A program made the position numbers and the translations under genes. Shown piece after piece: positions 30,901-44,803 of a stretch of DNA of 64,000 nt; within the stretch, counting starts at the first letter, position 1, and each line of letters starts with the position of its first letter. The DNA is taken from positions 1,860,001-1,924,000 of the forward strand of contig CP126198.1 in assembly GCA_030272155.1 (NCBI GenBank). The letters are read 5' to 3'. The stretch is from Tetradesmus obliquus. Its lineage: Eukaryota; Chlorophyta; Chlorophyceae; Sphaeropleales; Scenedesmaceae. Below the pieces are notes generated by a model. The model did no database searches. It was given only the letters and a program-made list of their open reading frames with translations, and was not told the origin of the DNA.

Positions 30901-32035
30901 ATCAGAAAAAAATGAGCACGTGACAGCTTAACAGCAGGTGCGTTAGTGCTCTTGTGACCTCTGCTTAGCCACGCGCATTGCGTGCATGCGCAGTGCTCGG
31001 GCATGTGTATTTTATCGCGACATGCTGATGCGTGCCTGATGCTTGTTTACATTTTGACCTGTTGTGTTTCACATTGTGGCGTTCGCAGGCAGAGCTAGAA
31101 GCTGAGCGGCTGAATGCAGCGTGTGATGCCCTGGCAGAAGCAGCAATACAGCGGCACAAGGACGACACAGCAGCAGCAGCAGCAACAGCAGCAGACACGG
31201 GCAAGCCTGAGCAGGCAGCGGCAGAGACAGCTGGGCAAGGCAGTGCTGCAGGGGAACCCGAAGTTGTAGAGCGGGACAGCACGCAGCAGCTGCTGGAGAG
31301 GGCACAGGCTGCAGAGCAGGTGTGATTCAGCAAGGGCCCTGCTGCAATGCGGAAAATGTCTACGCTGATGCTGCGACAGCTGGCGCCTTCCTGCAGCTTG
31401 CATAGGCTCAGCTTGCTTACACATATGCTTCTAAACCATACGTTCATCATGCTCCTTGTTGCCGCTTGTGCTTTCGGATTGAAGTAGCTCCTAAACCTTC
31501 ATGCAACCTTAGCTGTGCATCTGCCTGCCTGCCTGCCTGGTGTACACTGTTGTGTCTGCAGGCTGCTGAGTATGCTGACCAGAATGTGGAGATAGCTACA
31601 GCCAGCGCGGCAGTGCTGTACCCCTGCAGTGGTGCACCCTCTCCTCCGGATCTGTACACACTGTTAGCCTCTCCTGCTGCAGCAGCAGCAGCAGCAGCAG
31701 CAGGCGTGCCAGACCGCAGCAGCGCTGAAGGTGATGGCAGCGCAGCAGGCAATCCCCTGTTCAACCCCCGGGCGCTGCAGTGCTGGCTGCTGCGAGCCTG
31801 CCAGCAGCTGAAAGGCGGCCTGCGTGACAAGCCTGGCAAGTCTGCAGACTACTACCACTCCTGCTACTGCCTGAGTGGCTTGTCTATGGCGCAGCACATT
31901 GCTGGCGGCGGTGTGGTGGGGCCAGCACAGAACCAGCTGCCTCGCGTGGACCCGCTGGTGAATGTGCTTGCAGGAAAGCTGCAGCAGGCGAAGGAGCACT
32001 TTGGGGCGCTGCCGCAGCCTGGCAGGCTAGGGTAG
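27850..32035 (+). CDS. FNTB: Protein farnesyltransferase subunit beta, 10 exons
   Basis: The catalytic beta subunit attaches farnesyl to CaaX-box proteins in the cytosol, paired with an alpha subunit. Exons are 27850-27909, 28260-28380, 28641-28890, 29216-29289, 29703-29821, 30213-30494, 30663-30812, 31089-31319 and 31562-32035, phase-consistent, about 586 residues. That is nine visible exons; the count of ten allows for one possibly missed. Prenyltransferase alpha-alpha repeats are clear: LDASRPWICYWVLHGLALLQ, ACQHASGGYGGGPG, GGGFRMHEGGECDARSCFTA, TYEGGLGGEPGNEAHGGYTF. Zinc ligands are visible in KLVDGCYSFWQGG (Asp and Cys) and in YYHSCYCLSGLSMAQH (His). An Ala/Gln-rich insert of about 150 residues separates the two zinc-site segments, longer than in animal enzymes and reminiscent of the insert in plant ERA1. 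Two exon ends are duplicated with donors (29039, 29930). Introns 1, 6 and 7 begin with CAG-rich stretches. Confidence 0.92.
28955..29045 (+). repeat. Duplicate FNTB exon end TYAAVCALLTLGGAEAY plus donor
   Basis: TATGCTGCCGTGTGCGCGCT to ATTGATCG|GTTAAG (GT at 29039) duplicates the true exon end at 28890 (TACGCTGCTGTGTGCGCGCT, donor GTACAG), 148 bp apart. Confidence 0.88.
29875..29945 (+). repeat. Duplicate FNTB exon end VPGLVARSGVVDFLRRCQ plus donor
   Basis: GCCTGGCCTGGTGGCCAGGT to GGCTGCCAG|GTGAGA (GT at 29930) duplicates the true exon end (GT at 29822), 108 bp apart. Both donors are followed by CAG triplet runs. Confidence 0.9.
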
Positions 32036-32924
32036 ATAGCTAGCTGGAGTGTAGTGCTGTAGTTTTAGCTGGGGGCGAGGTGCAGAGGGGTTGAATCATC
32101 GCACAGAAAGTGACAGCCTGGCTGGGAGCAGCCTGCAGTGCTGCCTCAGCAGCGCTTGCTGAAGCAGCTTGCGTACCCGTGGCATGGGGAGGTCAGCAGG
32201 CCTCAGGCCATCACACGCGATTGCTGACTCAGCTCGTGCAAAACCATTGTTCGCCTGGTTCTTGCTGCACATTTTGTGTCTGTACTTGTATCTGGAGTGC
32301 TGTATCCAGCGTTGCACCTGAACAACAACAGCAGCAGTTGCTGCTGGGCTGCCAGCAGCACCAGGCTGCTGCTAGTGATGGGTGGCAGCAGCGCCTGTCC
32401 AGGTGATGCCGCTGCCGCTGCTAAATGCTTCTTAAGACTATCACCAGTTACAGTACCTGTCAATGCAGCACCCTTAGCCATGCAATCAGTCAACATGATG
32501 GCTGGTTGCAACAGGACCGTCGTCGTCATCTGCCTCCAGTACAAAACAGCTGCTTGAAATGAGCTTGTGACTCAGCATGTTCACAAATATAAGAACCTAA
32601 AACATAATTGCAAGCGTGGATTCTGATCAGGACGGCGAACATGACGGGGTGGACTCGACAGCACACAGCTGACCAAAGCTACCGTGTTGCATCAGCGCAT
32701 GCATGCGAGACAATACCGCAACAAAACATTCAAACTTGTTGTTTGTTCAACACGATATCAGCGTCCCCGCGCACTCGGCGCCTAGACCCTGAGGGCACTA
32801 CTGTGCTTCACACAGTTGGTGTGGAGCCCACATCCCCAAGAGGCTTCTCAGCGTCTGCAGATCGTCTCCTCGACACGCTTATTTCCTACTTCTTGACGTT
32901 TCTGCCCAGCGACGTTGCAGCACA
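32036..32924. other. Intergenic region between FNTB and 14-3-3
   Basis: No gene is recognised. The last 200 bp should hold the 14-3-3 promoter and 5' untranslated region; sequence here is less repetitive than average for the window. Confidence 0.4.
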
Positions 32925-35028
32925 ATGGCTCTTGACAGGGAGGACTCTGTGTACATAGCAAAGCTCGCCGAGCAGGCTGAGAGATACGATGAGATGGTTG
33001 AGGAGATGAAGAAGGTCGCTCGCATGGTCCATGACCAGGAGCTGAGCGTGGAGGAGAGGAACCTGCTGAGCGTGGCTTACAAGAACGTTATCGGTGCACG
33101 CCGTGCCTCTTGGCGCATCATTTCTAGCATAGAGCAGAAGGAGGAGAGCAAGGGCAACGAGGAGCACGTGAACAGGATCAAGAAGTACCGCCAAGTGGTG
33201 AGTTGTGGCTTTGATCGGAGCTTGGCGCTGCTGCCGCGGGCGGATCAGGCGCAGTGGGCCACGGCGAGGCTGTTTGAATGTTTCGACAATATTTCAGCCC
33301 TGTCCTCGCGCGGAGCCAGGCGCCTGCCACCAGCGTGGGAGCCAAACAGCAAGGGGGCCTCCCCTGGCTTCTGCTGCCCAGGCAGTTGGTCCCTGTGCTT
33401 TGGCCGAGTTTTCCTCGCTGCGTGCCTGCAAGCATCATCAGCCTCCTTTTGTATGTGCCCTGGGCTGTTCTGCAGGTGGAGAAGGAGCTGAGCGAGATCT
33501 GCGCCAGCATCCTGCAGCTGCTGGATGAGCACCTCATCCCGACCGCCTCCACTGGCGAGTCCAAGGTGTTCTACCTCAAGATGAAGGGCGACTACCACCG
33601 CTACCTGGCAGAGTTCAAGACAGGAGCAGACAGGAAGGAGGCGGCAGAGCACACGCTGCTGGCATACAAGGCCGCGCAGGTGCGCTGCGCTGCGCTGCTC
33701 CTGCAGCTGCTACTGCTGCAGATGTCAGCGCCTCACAGTGCCACTGCTGCAGCGGAAGGGCTGTTTAGCGTTGCAGCATAGCAGAAGCTGCAGCAATTAG
33801 GAGGGCAAGTAATCTGACAGGTGCCGCAGTAGGCTGCATGCTGCGCCCTGGGGTTTGCAGGAGCAGTCGGGCGCATGAGCAGCAGCATGCAGGTGCTGGA
33901 CTTGAAATGTGCTGACCGTTTGGTTGGCAGTGCAGCGCAGCCAAGGCACAATGCAGCTCACCTGTTCCGTGTTTCTCTGTCCTTGATGACTCTATCCATG
34001 TCGCTTAGTTTCCTGCTTTTGCAAAACAAGCGGTTAATTGCCAGATTGTCCTGCACCGCTCTGTGTATCCTCGCTGCTCAACTCATCACGCGCGCTGTGC
34101 TTCTCTTGGCTCCTGCACTGTCTGCACTGTGTGCTTGCAGGACATCGCGCTGGTGGACCTGGCACCCACACACCCCATCAGGCTGGGCCTGGCGCTCAAC
34201 TTCTCCGTGTTCTACTACGAGATCCTCAACTCCCCCGAGCGCGCGTGCCACCTGGCCAAGCAGGTGCAGGGTGATGGCCTAGCTGCTGCTTGCTGCTGCA
34301 GCACCATTGTGTGCCTGTGTTATAGCCTGCTTGCTGGTTACCGCCATGTAGAGATGGAGATGTTGTGCATCTGGCAATGACATGCATGTAGTGGTGGAAA
34401 CCTTGCACGTACGCGTGCAGGTCACTGTGCGCGGCGGTCATGATGCATGCGCAGCGGTGCATTCACTACCTACTCTGTATGTCCCTGGCCGTTCATCAAT
34501 TGCAGGCCTTTGACGAGGCCATTGCTGAGCTGGACACGCTGGGCGAGGAGTCATACAAGGACAGCACGCTCATCATGCAGCTGCTGCGCGACAACCTGAC
34601 ACTATGGACCTCAGACATGCAGGCAAGTGACTGGCAGCGGCACGAGGATGCGAGCTGATCAGCCGTTTTGAATCATGCAGTGGCTTGCAGCAGGCAGGGC
34701 AGATTTTAGTGAACTGAGGGTTGGCAAAGGTCACACGGCACGTCCTTGAGGTGCCTGCTGGGGTTGGTTCCCTGGTTGAGTACTGCTCGGTCTGGCAACT
34801 CCTGCAGGCGGTTGTGAGCGTTGCAGTTTTGCGTGTGCACGCTTTGCGTACGGAGCGCATGCCGTGCCATCTGTGCAGACTCGCAAGACTCATGGTGTGC
34901 GTCGAAAGCACGAGGTTCGGATGGTAAAAGTATGCTGTGTGTCTGGCATGCTCTGTACTGCGCTGCAGGACCAGGACGAGGGTGCACCTCGCGAGGGTGA
35001 CATCAAGGTCGAGGATGCTGACTCATAA
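32925..35028 (+). CDS. 14-3-3 protein, 5 exons
   Basis: 14-3-3 dimers bind phosphoserine/threonine motifs in client proteins of the cytosol and nucleus. Exons are 32925-33197, 33476-33679, 34141-34263, 34506-34622 and 34969-35028, all phase 0, giving 258 residues, the usual family length. Signatures are complete: the N-terminal dimer helices ([20 protein letters not shown]), signature 1 [20 protein letters not shown] (phosphate-binding Lys/Arg), [13 protein letters not shown] with the Arg-Tyr pair, [20 protein letters not shown], and signature 2 [20 protein letters not shown]. The C-terminus is acidic ([19 protein letters not shown]). The last intron has a GC donor (CAG|GCAAGT). No junction duplications are seen in this gene. 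Confidence 0.97.
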
Positions 35029-36341
35029 ACAGCAGGGCTGGTCGAGCAGCCTGTGCAGCAGCGGAGGGGCATGTGGTCCTTGCTGGCTGCTGCTTCTGCT
35101 GCTGGAGCTTGCAGAGCAACACACATGCGCAGGAGCAGCAGGCGTGTGCGCTGCGGCGCATAAAGCTTTCTATTGCTCAGCAACGAATGGCGTCAGGGCT
35201 TTGTGGGGTGTTGTGCAGCGAATGGCGGTTGCGATAGACACCTGTCTGGTGCTATCAGGCAGCGGCAGCGAGTAGCTGCAGGGTTGGGCATAGGGCTGTG
35301 CACCTTGCGTGAGGTGGGGCGGGTTGGGAGCAGGCCTGGGGAAGGGAGGGGTTGGCAGGTTTGAATATGCATTGGCTCTGTCACAAGTATGCATGTCCGC
35401 AGTCTGTTGCAGACGGGCAGGAGGTCATCACCATGTTTGACCATCGGCTCTGTCGTGCTGTTGCTGTCTGCTGGACTCACATGTTGAACCTCAGTAGTCG
35501 TGCTGTTGCTGTCTGCTGGACTCACATGTTGAACCTCAGTAGTGTCACAGCAGCACTCTGCTGCTACCAGCAGTGCTTGGGGCGCAGTGGCCAAAGTCAC
35601 CCATGGCAGTGCTGTAGAGGTACTTGGGCATCTATCGACGTGCTCTTTGCGGCTGCTTTTGTTGCTGGAACAGGTGTTCTAAATATTTTTTTTCGTCGCC
35701 ATGGCAAGCGTTGCTTGCTGTAACCCCTGGCTACGGACAGGCTCACACTGTGACAGGCTCAGCCTGGCTGACAGACATACAGCACAAGCTGATGGCACTG
35801 CTCGGTCATGCACTCTTGATAGTTATGTGCCGGGAGAAGCGTGATCTCGGCGAATTTTGCTGTTTTCCCCGCATCTATCGCTCGCCCCGACACAACTTCA
35901 ACAGCTGAGCAGAACATTGCTTGTGCAACCGAACCGCCAAAACTGCTTTCATTTGACGTAAGCAAAATGTTGAATCCGATATCCTTCGCCAGCTTGCACC
36001 CAAAATCAAGGACGACACCATGTGTCATGTCATTCTTTTCAAAATTTTCGACAACCTCGCTGGACTCATTGATTCTTCTTGCGCAAAGTCAACAGAATGT
36101 TTCATTGAGTGATTTTGATGCTGGACAATTAACTGGCAGCATGTCGTGTGACGCGCAACAACGCCCAATGCCACTGTATCGAAGCAGTGGGCGGGACTGT
36201 TTGATTTAGTGCTTATCGTGATTTGTTGATCTTTTGGGCTGAACTTCAGCTTGGTTGGCTTGTAGCGCGAGAGCAACAACCGGCTTGCTAGACCGACACC
36301 CGTCCAGGCACGAGACAAAGCACAGCAAATAGAGCACAGCG
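35029..36341. other. Intergenic region with a short tandem repeat
   Basis: No gene is recognised. A 45-bp unit containing CGTGCTGTTGCTGTCTGCTG and CACATGTTGAACCTCAGTAG occurs twice at about 35455-35544. The section from about 35800 to 36341 should hold the promoter of the next plus-strand gene. Confidence 0.5.
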
Positions 36342-39300
36342 ATGAGTTCTGACACACCGAGCTGGTGGAGCGACCCTCTGAAGGGCGACCCTGACCTCAG
36401 CGTCACCCTAGAGGGTGGGTGTAGGAATGCAAAAGCAGCAAAGCAGCAGCGGCAGTGGTGGATGAGAATGGGCAGCTCCGTTGTCTTGCATCCCAGCTAC
36501 CAATGCCTGATGGCTGCTTTTATTGTTGGTTTTCGCTTTGCAGTGCCTCCACAACTTCAACAGGCACAGCAGGCCAAGACTGACAGTGCTGTGGCAGTAT
36601 CAGTGATGGAGGCCAGCCTTGGTGTTGCTGGAGACACACAAAACAGAGACGCTGCAAGTGGGTCGCAATGCCTGTCAGCAGCTTATGCAGCATGTCTGAG
36701 CCACTTTGGCTGCTGCTATCTTGATGTGTGACGTTGTTCCGGCACGCACAGCGCTGGAATGAGGACCACGGCCCTGTAAAGCATGCACGTCACACCAGCT
36801 GCAGCATCACAAGAGACATGCGCAGCTGAACGCTTCCCCCACATCATGCATCAACTCCTTGCTGCTGCGTTGATTTGTGCTTTGTTGCGTTTGTCGCTTG
36901 CTTCATGGTGCAGAGCATGCAGCGTCACCAGCCAAAGCTTCTCCAATGAGGGGCAGGCTCAGCAATGTCAGCAAGCCAGGTGAGCCACCAGGCAAGCGCT
37001 GCACCACATATGCCTGGTATTCCTCAAGTACTTTCTGTCCGCCGTGGTTGCTGCCTACTTGAAACTAGAGCATGCAACACCTGTGTACTGCCCAGTTGAT
37101 GCCCCTGTGCCACACAATTGTCGCGTGCATGTCACCCAGTGCTTGCTGCAACTGCAGGGACAGAGGTTTCCTTTGGCATCTGGCAGGGAAGCGCCAACAC
37201 ACAGCCCACAGAAGCTGGTGCAGCACCAGGTGAGGCCGCAGCAAAGTGCGGAATGTGCAGAAAGCACAGCATAGACATGCTGCACACAGACACAGCCAGC
37301 CTTATCACATGTGTACCCCAGCACAATCTGGTGCGAAGCTCTTGGGCACAGGTTCAGGCCAATGGCAGCACACAAGATTTTGCACTTCATGCGTTGCAGG
37401 CGGTCAGCCCTCCTGCCTGCCTGATGCCAGCTTTGGGGAGTGGGGAGCCAAGTCGCAGAACCCAGGCACAGTGGCAAGGAGCCGTGCAGGTGGGCAACGG
37501 CGATGGCACCCTTGGCATGTGCATGGCACAGCTCTAGCACTCTAGGAGCTGCCAGAAGTAGCATGTTGCCTCCCTGAAGCGTGCAGACTGCGATTGTTCA
37601 TTGCAATTATTGCACTGCAACTCATGGCTGATGCCAAGCAACCGCACCCAAGAAGCCGCCTCAAAGAGCAATTCGAACACTTACATACACGCTTGCTCTG
37701 CTCCTGTCATAGCTACACTTTGCCGACATCTCATCTGTCTGCTGTTGTTTTGCTGGCCTTTGTCACAGACACTGCCTCCAAGGCTGCAGACGTAAGCCTG
37801 CAGGGCTGGGCCCAGCAGGGCGAGCCTGGCGCTGCTGCATCACCCACTGCTGCCGGCGCAGACGCACCAGGTAACTTCCCAGAAGCTGGCACTGCAGTAC
37901 TTGCAATACACAGCACCAGCTGATCACCGTTGCTTTCAAGGTGCTGCCTTCATGCCCTTGCGCAACCTTCGAATAAAGAAATGAACACACACCAAGGACC
38001 CCTGCTGCAGCACCCCACTTCTACCTTTGCCAAGTTGCTGCAGGCGCTGCAGTGTAGCTTAAATGACAATCAACTGCATTTGCTGGCTGAACATACCTTA
38101 GCTGACTCATCCTCACGATCTTATTGCAGGTGGCTCAAAGCTTGAAGACGTCAGCTTTGATGGGTGGGGAGACAAGGCCAAGACGCCAGGCACAGCAGCC
38201 ACAGGCAAAACAAGGGGCAGCAATAGGGTGTCCTTTGCTGTGGGCGTGGCAGAAGCTGGTGAGTTTGCGCATGCGCAAGCATGCCTGCTGTGTTGTGTGC
38301 ATCGAACAATGGCAGCACATCTACAAGCACTGCACTAGATCCAGCTTCAAGTATGCAGGGCTGCTGACACCTTGTGCTGAACTCTACAAATCTGTGCCAG
38401 GACTTATGCCAAGGCATGCGCTGTAACTGTCCAGCAGTTTCGTCGTTAAGCAACGACCAATCTTATGTACAGATTAACAGAAGTGTATCCTCATTTTCCC
38501 TCTTGTGTTTCTCCTGCAGCCGACACGCCTGTGCTAGCCGCCGCTGCTGCTGGCAGCGGCACTCCCTGGTCAGTGGCGGGCTCCTGCAGCGTGTCAGGGC
38601 AGACCCCTGGCAGCACGCTGTCCACAGGCGTGGCCAGCGGCGCTGACATGGCGCAGTGCTCAGTGCGTGGCGCACCAGGAGCCCGAGGTGTGTTATATGA
38701 CATGTTACATATGAGTTGTGGCAATTTTTTGGCAGCTTGTGTGCTTTGGGCTGGCAGCATGCGTGGGGGGGGGGGGGGGACACGCGACACGGGCATGCTG
38801 CATCCTCAGTGCAATGCTTGCCACATGCAGCAGCCCAGGTCAGACACAAACCAGGCGCCGCTTGCACTCGCAGCAAAAGCAGGCAGTGTACTGCCAGAGC
38901 AAGAGAAGAACAGGCTGGGTTTGTCGCAGTTGCGCCTTGCACACGCTGATGCGCTGTCTGCCCTTGATGTGCGCTGTGTGTGCTGTGCAGGTGTACGCAA
39001 GCCCAGGAGCAGCGTGCCAGCCCCTCCAAGGTTCGACGGCTCTGCCTCAGCACCACTACTGGATGGCAGCAGCGAGGACCAGCCACCAGCAGCAGCTGAG
39101 GAGCCAGCTGCAGTGCAGCAGGCAGAGCCGGCCAGCACGGACGCAGCTGCAGAACAGACTGAGAAGCCAGCAGAGCAGCAGGACGATCCAGCTCCTGCTG
39201 CTGCAGCACAGGAGCAGCCAGTGCCTGTAGCGGCTACTGCAGCTCCTGCTGCGTCACCACAGCGTGTGGGCAGGTCCAAGACGCCAGAGCCCAAGCCGAG

Positions 39301-42300
39301 CCCCAAAGCCTCTTCAAGGGCTGCGCGCGCTGCTGCCAAGCCTGCTGCATCAGCGCCAGCAGGCCCGGCAGCAGCAGCAGCAGCCAAGGGTACGGCAGCT
39401 GGCACCGCTGCAGGTGCAGCAGCAGTGCCGCCAAGGTCTCCCAGAGCTCGCGTGCTGTCGGCAGCTGCTGCCAAGGTGCCTTCCAGGATCCCTGGGCCTC
39501 CCAAGTCACCACTGGGTGCGGCAAGGAAGGCAAACAGCAGTGCTGCTGGCACCACCACGGTTGCTGCTGCTGGCAGGCCGCGCAGCAAGACCCCGCCCCC
39601 AGCAGCAGCAATTGCTGCAGCAGCTGGCACCACCACCACTGCTGCTGCTGCTAGCCGCCCGGCTTCTTCTGCTGCTACGGCTGCTGGCAGGGCGCGCAGC
39701 AAGACGCCACCCCCAGCACCAGCAGCAACTGCTGCAGCAGCTGGCACCAAGGCAGCAGCTAGCCCAGCTGCTGCCAGTGCTGCAGGCAAGAAGGCGGCTG
39801 GTGATGCCGCAGCTGCAGCGCCAGCGCCCGCGCCGACAACCAGCACAGCACAGGCAGCGCCTCCTGCTGCCAACAACCAGTTTGTGGCGTGGCTGAGTGC
39901 AACAGGCGCAAGCCTGCACTCGCCCGGCGTCAACATGCCTGTGGCTCGCACAGCGGGCGCTGCCAAGTCCAGGGCGGGCCTCGCAGCCAAGGCTGCAGCA
40001 GGCGCAGCTGCAGCAGCAGGCGCTGGTGTTGCTGCTGACGGCAGTGTGACGCCCACAGCAGAGGCGGCTGCAGCGGCAGAGGCAGCTGCAGCACCAGCTG
40101 AGGAGCAGCCTAAGGTGCCAACTGACCCTGTGCTAACAGAGCACCATGGCCCCAAGGCCAGGACTGGCCTGAAGGCGGCTGCAGCAAGGCCAGGGCTGTC
40201 TGGTGCTGCTGCTGCCAGCAGCAGCGTTGACACAGCCGGCCTGTCGCGCGCGCTGTTTGCTGCTTCAGTGGACGGCAGCGCGGCCGAGCAGGCGGAGAGC
40301 GGCAAGGCAGAAGATGCAGCAGAGGAGGCTGCAGTGGAGCAGCAGGCAGTGCAGGAGCCAGCTGCAGCAGCAACTGAGCAGGATGAGGATGCAAAGGAGG
40401 ATGCAGCTGGCGAGGAAGACGTGGATGCTGCTGCAGAGCCTGCAGCTGAGAGCCAGCCACAGGAGCAGGCAGCTGATGCAGCAGATGCCAAGTCACCTCG
40501 CAGGTCACCCAGGGCAGCTCAGCAGTCCCCCAAGAACTCACTAGCAGCAGCAGCAGCGCCTGCAGCTGCTGCCTCGCCTGCTCAGAAGGAGTTCAGCTTT
40601 GGCACTGCACTGACCGCTGCTGCCAGCCCGGCCAGCATCAGCAGGCGCAGCGGCAGGTCACCAGCAGCAGCAGGTGCTGCAGCTGCTGCTGCAGGAGGCG
40701 GCAGGTCGCCTGCCAAGTCCCCGCGCAGCGCTGCTGCAAGCGCAGCAGCAAGCGGTGGCCGCGCAGCATCTGAGGCAACAGCAGGCTCGCTGAGCTTTGG
40801 CGCGAGGTCCCCACGCACAGCAAGCCGTGCAGCTGCTTCTGGGCCTGCAGCAAGCAGCGGCCGTGCAGCATCTGAGGCAGCTGCAGGATCATTCAGCTTT
40901 GGCATCACAGACGCGCCAGGTGCCGCATCTCCAGGAGACACAGTCAATATGGGCTCAGTGCGCACGGGCGCTGGCACAGGCACGCCTGCAGGCCCGGCTG
41001 CTGCAGCTGCTGCTGCTGCTTCAGCTGGCAAGCCTGCAGGCTCCTTCAGCTTCGGCTGCACAGATGCCGGCACATCAGCAGCAGCAGGCTCCCCTGCTGT
41101 GACAGTCAGCATGCCCAGTGGCTCGCAGCAGCAGCAGCAGGGCACGCCTGCTGCAGCTGCTGCTGCCAGCGGCGCGACAACCATGCAGCAGGGCCCGGAG
41201 CCGTCATTCAATGTCAGTGTGGACTGTGGCCGCTTTGCGCCGCTGATGGGGGCCCCTTCCATGCTGAACATGACACCTGGTGGTGCCAGCACGCCTGGCG
41301 TGACTGGCCGCGCTGCCACGGCTGAGTTCAGCTTCCCTGACATGTCACAGGTGAGGGCTGGCTCGGGTTGAATGTTTACATGGCAGCAGATAAGGGCCCT
41401 ATGTATGGCTGGGCGTGCAGGTGGTGGGGAGGTGTGGGTTTGCTTACTGACTGGCTCATTGATGGAAGGTGCTTGCAGGGACAAAAGTTTGGTCACAAAT
41501 GGTATGCCCTTTACTTGTGTGTGGATGCCAGCAATGCATACAGTGGGGGTGTGCCCAAGGTGACGCACTGTGGATTTGCAGGCACCCTCCACTCCTGCTG
41601 GCCTGTGCCAATGCTTTACCTGCGCTGCTCCCTTCTGTTTGTCACCTGCAGATGACGGTCGGCCGCCTGGCGGGTGCCATCGCCAAGGCAGCGTCAGCTG
41701 TACAGGCCTCGCCCGCTGCAGCGGCAGCAGCAGCAGCAGCAAGCAGCCGCACCCCCACAGGCCCTCGTGCGCCAACGCCCGCAAGCCCTGCCGGCAGCGC
41801 CAAGCCACCAACAGGAGCTAAGGCGCCTCCATCAACTGCTCGCAGGGCCTCCCGCAGGCCATCTGCAGCAGCAGCAGCAGGAGCGAGCCCTGCTGCAGAG
41901 GACCGGCTGCTGCCTCACGCGCCTGCCAGCACGCCAGTGGCTGCAGTGGGTGGGGCGTTTGGCAGCAGCCCGAGCACAGCAGGGCTGGCTTCAGCACTGC
42001 GGGCGGCTGCCACACCTGCAGCCACGCCAGCAGCAGCGCCTGCCAGTGCTGCAGCAGCAGCGGCTGCCAGCCATGGCACGCCTGCTGTGCTGATGAGTGT
42101 GGCAACAAAGCTGGCACTGCTGGCAGCATCATCGCCTGCTGCTGCTGCTGCTGCCAGCCCTGCACCTGCAGCTGTGACGCCAGCTGCACAGGCAGCGGCA
42201 GCGCAGGATGAGGCAGCAGCGGCAGAGCCAGCAGCGGCTGAGGGAGAGGCAGCTGTTAGTGCTGAGCAGCTGGCCCCACTGCAGCAGCTGGCAGGCGTGC

Positions 42301-44771
42301 TGGCTGAGATCGTTGCCTCGCCAGAGGTGGCAGCTGCCTCGCCTGCTGCAGCAGAGGCAGGCACGGCAGCACCAGAGGGCAATGCCGCGGCTGCTGAGCA
42401 TGCGCCCACACCAGCAGCAGCGCAAGTCGCCGCAGCTGCAGTGGGTGCAGATGCTGCGCTGCCAACGCCGCCGCCACCGCTGAGGAGTCTTGCAGATGAG
42501 CTGGCAGCATGGCAGGCGTCTGGACTGCTGGCAACTGGCGCCACTCCTGCGCCTGCTGCTGCAAAGCCTGCAGCAGCGACAGCAGATGGTACCGCTGCCA
42601 CTACACCTGCAGTGGCAGCAACAGCCGCAGGCGCTTCCCCGGTGTCTTCAGCTTACATTGGTGCTGTGCTGGGAGCTGCACTTGAGCAGGCGCAGAGCCT
42701 GCTGGCTGGCACTGCCGAGGCAGAAGGCATTGCAGCTGCGGCTGACACCCCAGCAGCAGCAGCAACAGCAGTGGCAGAGGAGGCAACCGGCACTGCAGAA
42801 GCACTTGCTGCAGCTACGCCAGCTGGCAGCAAAGCCACACCAGGCAAGAAGAAGGCAGCTGCCACACCTCGCAGCAGCAGGAAGAGCACAGCAGGGGCAG
42901 CTGAGGACACAGCAGCAGCAGAATCACACGATGAGGCAGCTGAGAAGACTGATGTGGCAGCTGAGGCAGCTGCAGCAGAGGGTAGTGTGGCTGCTGCAGT
43001 GGGTACGCCCACCGCAGCAGCAACTCCTGGCGCCTCACCGCGCAAGACACCCAGCAGGCGCACGCCCGCTGCCAAGTCGCCTGCTCCAAGCGCTGCCAAG
43101 GCTGCCAGCAGCAGGCGGCTCAGCAAGCCAGCAGCTGAAGAGCCTGCTGCAGCAGCGGCAGCGGAGGACAAGGCTGCAGAGCCAGCAGAGGCTGCTGCAG
43201 CAGGTGATATCATGGCAGTGGATGGCCAGGAGGCATTGCAGCAGGCTGATGAACCTGCTGCTGCTGCTGCTGCTGCTGTTGAAGACAGCTGCATAGAGGA
43301 GGCAGCAGCTGCCGAGGCCGAGGCAGCGCAGCCTGCTGCTGCTGCAAGTACACCAGCCGCTGCGCAGCCTGCTGCCACACCCAACAGGGGCCACAGGGCT
43401 GTCAAGCTGCGGCTGGCAGAGCAGCAGGCAGGTGAGGATGGCAAGCTGCTGTCTGTGCAGCTGCTGATGGCCACACCGCTGCCAGCTGCAGCACCTGCAG
43501 CTGCTGCAGCAGCAGCTGTGGCTGCGGAGCCACAGCAGCCTGAGCAGCAGGCAGAGGAGCCTGCAGCAGAAGCTGCTGAGGCTGCGACTGCAGAACCTAA
43601 GCCAGAGCCAGCAGCAGCCAAGGGCAAGGGCAAGAAAAAGGCCGCTGCTACCACACGTGGCAAGCGCGCCACAAAAGCTGCAGCAGAGGTGGCGGAGGCT
43701 GCTGCGGCTGAGCAGGCAGAGCCAGCTGCTGTAGACGAAAGCGAGGCTGCAGCGGCAGCAACAGTGGAGAAGCCAGAGGTTGCGGCAGCTGCTGAGGAGA
43801 CACAGGCTGCGGCAGCTGAGGAGACGCCAGTCACTGCTGCTGCCACAACAGCGGAGCAGCAGAAAATGGAGGCAGTGGCAGAGGCAGCAGAGGCCGAGCC
43901 TGCTGCTGCTGTTGCTGCGAAGCCACGAGGCCGGCAGGCCAAGGGCAAGGCGGCTGCAGCACCATCTGCAGCACCAGCCGTAGCTGGCAGGCGCGGCGCA
44001 GCACGCAGGGGCGCAGCAGCCGCAGCAGCGGCTGAGCAGCAGCAGGAGACAGCTACTGAGGATGCGCAGCATGAGGGCAAGGAGGCAGAGGCTCCTGCAG
44101 CAGCAGCAGCAGCAAAGGCGGCTGGCCGCGGAGGCAAGCGTGAGCGCGGGCATGTGCAGTTTGCAGATGACAAGGGAGCGCCGCTGGAGCAGTTCCAGGA
44201 GTGCCCAGCGCACCTGCTGCTGACTCCAGAGCCCACCCCTGCGCCTGCAAAGCGCAGCAGGCGGGGCTCAGAAGCAGCAGCATCCAGCGCTGCTGCTGCT
44301 GCACAGCCTGCGGCTGCTGGCAGCAGCAGGCTGAGGAGGGGTACCAGCAGCAGCAAGGCTGCAGCTGCTGAGCTTGAGGAGGCCCATGATGCAGTAGAGG
44401 AGGCAGCGGTGCAGGAGGCAGCAGCTGCTGCGCCCAAGGGCCGCAAGGGCAGTGCAGGCAAGGCTGCTGCTGCTGCTGAGGAGCCAGCAGCAGCTGAGCC
44501 TGCTGCAGATGCAGCAGCGCATGAGGAGGCAGCAGCTGCGCCCAAGGGCCGCAAGGGCAGGGCAGGCAAAGCTGCTGCAGCTGCTGAGCCTGCTGCAGCT
44601 GCAGCAGCGCATGACGAGGAAGCTGCAGAGGAGCCCAAAAAGAAGGGTGGCAGGAAGGTGGGCAAGACAGCAGCAGCTGCAGCCCAGCCAGAGCCAGCAG
44701 CAGCTGCAGAGCCAGCTGAGCCTGCAGCGCCAGCGCCTGCGCCTGGCCGCAAGGGCCGCGGCAAGGCAGCC

Positions 44772-44803
<32 letters not shown>

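Noticed and set aside
38806..40491. 561-codon minus-strand Ala/Ser-rich frame
   Set aside because: Shadow of the plus-strand Ala-rich exon 9, whose phase fits the flanking introns.
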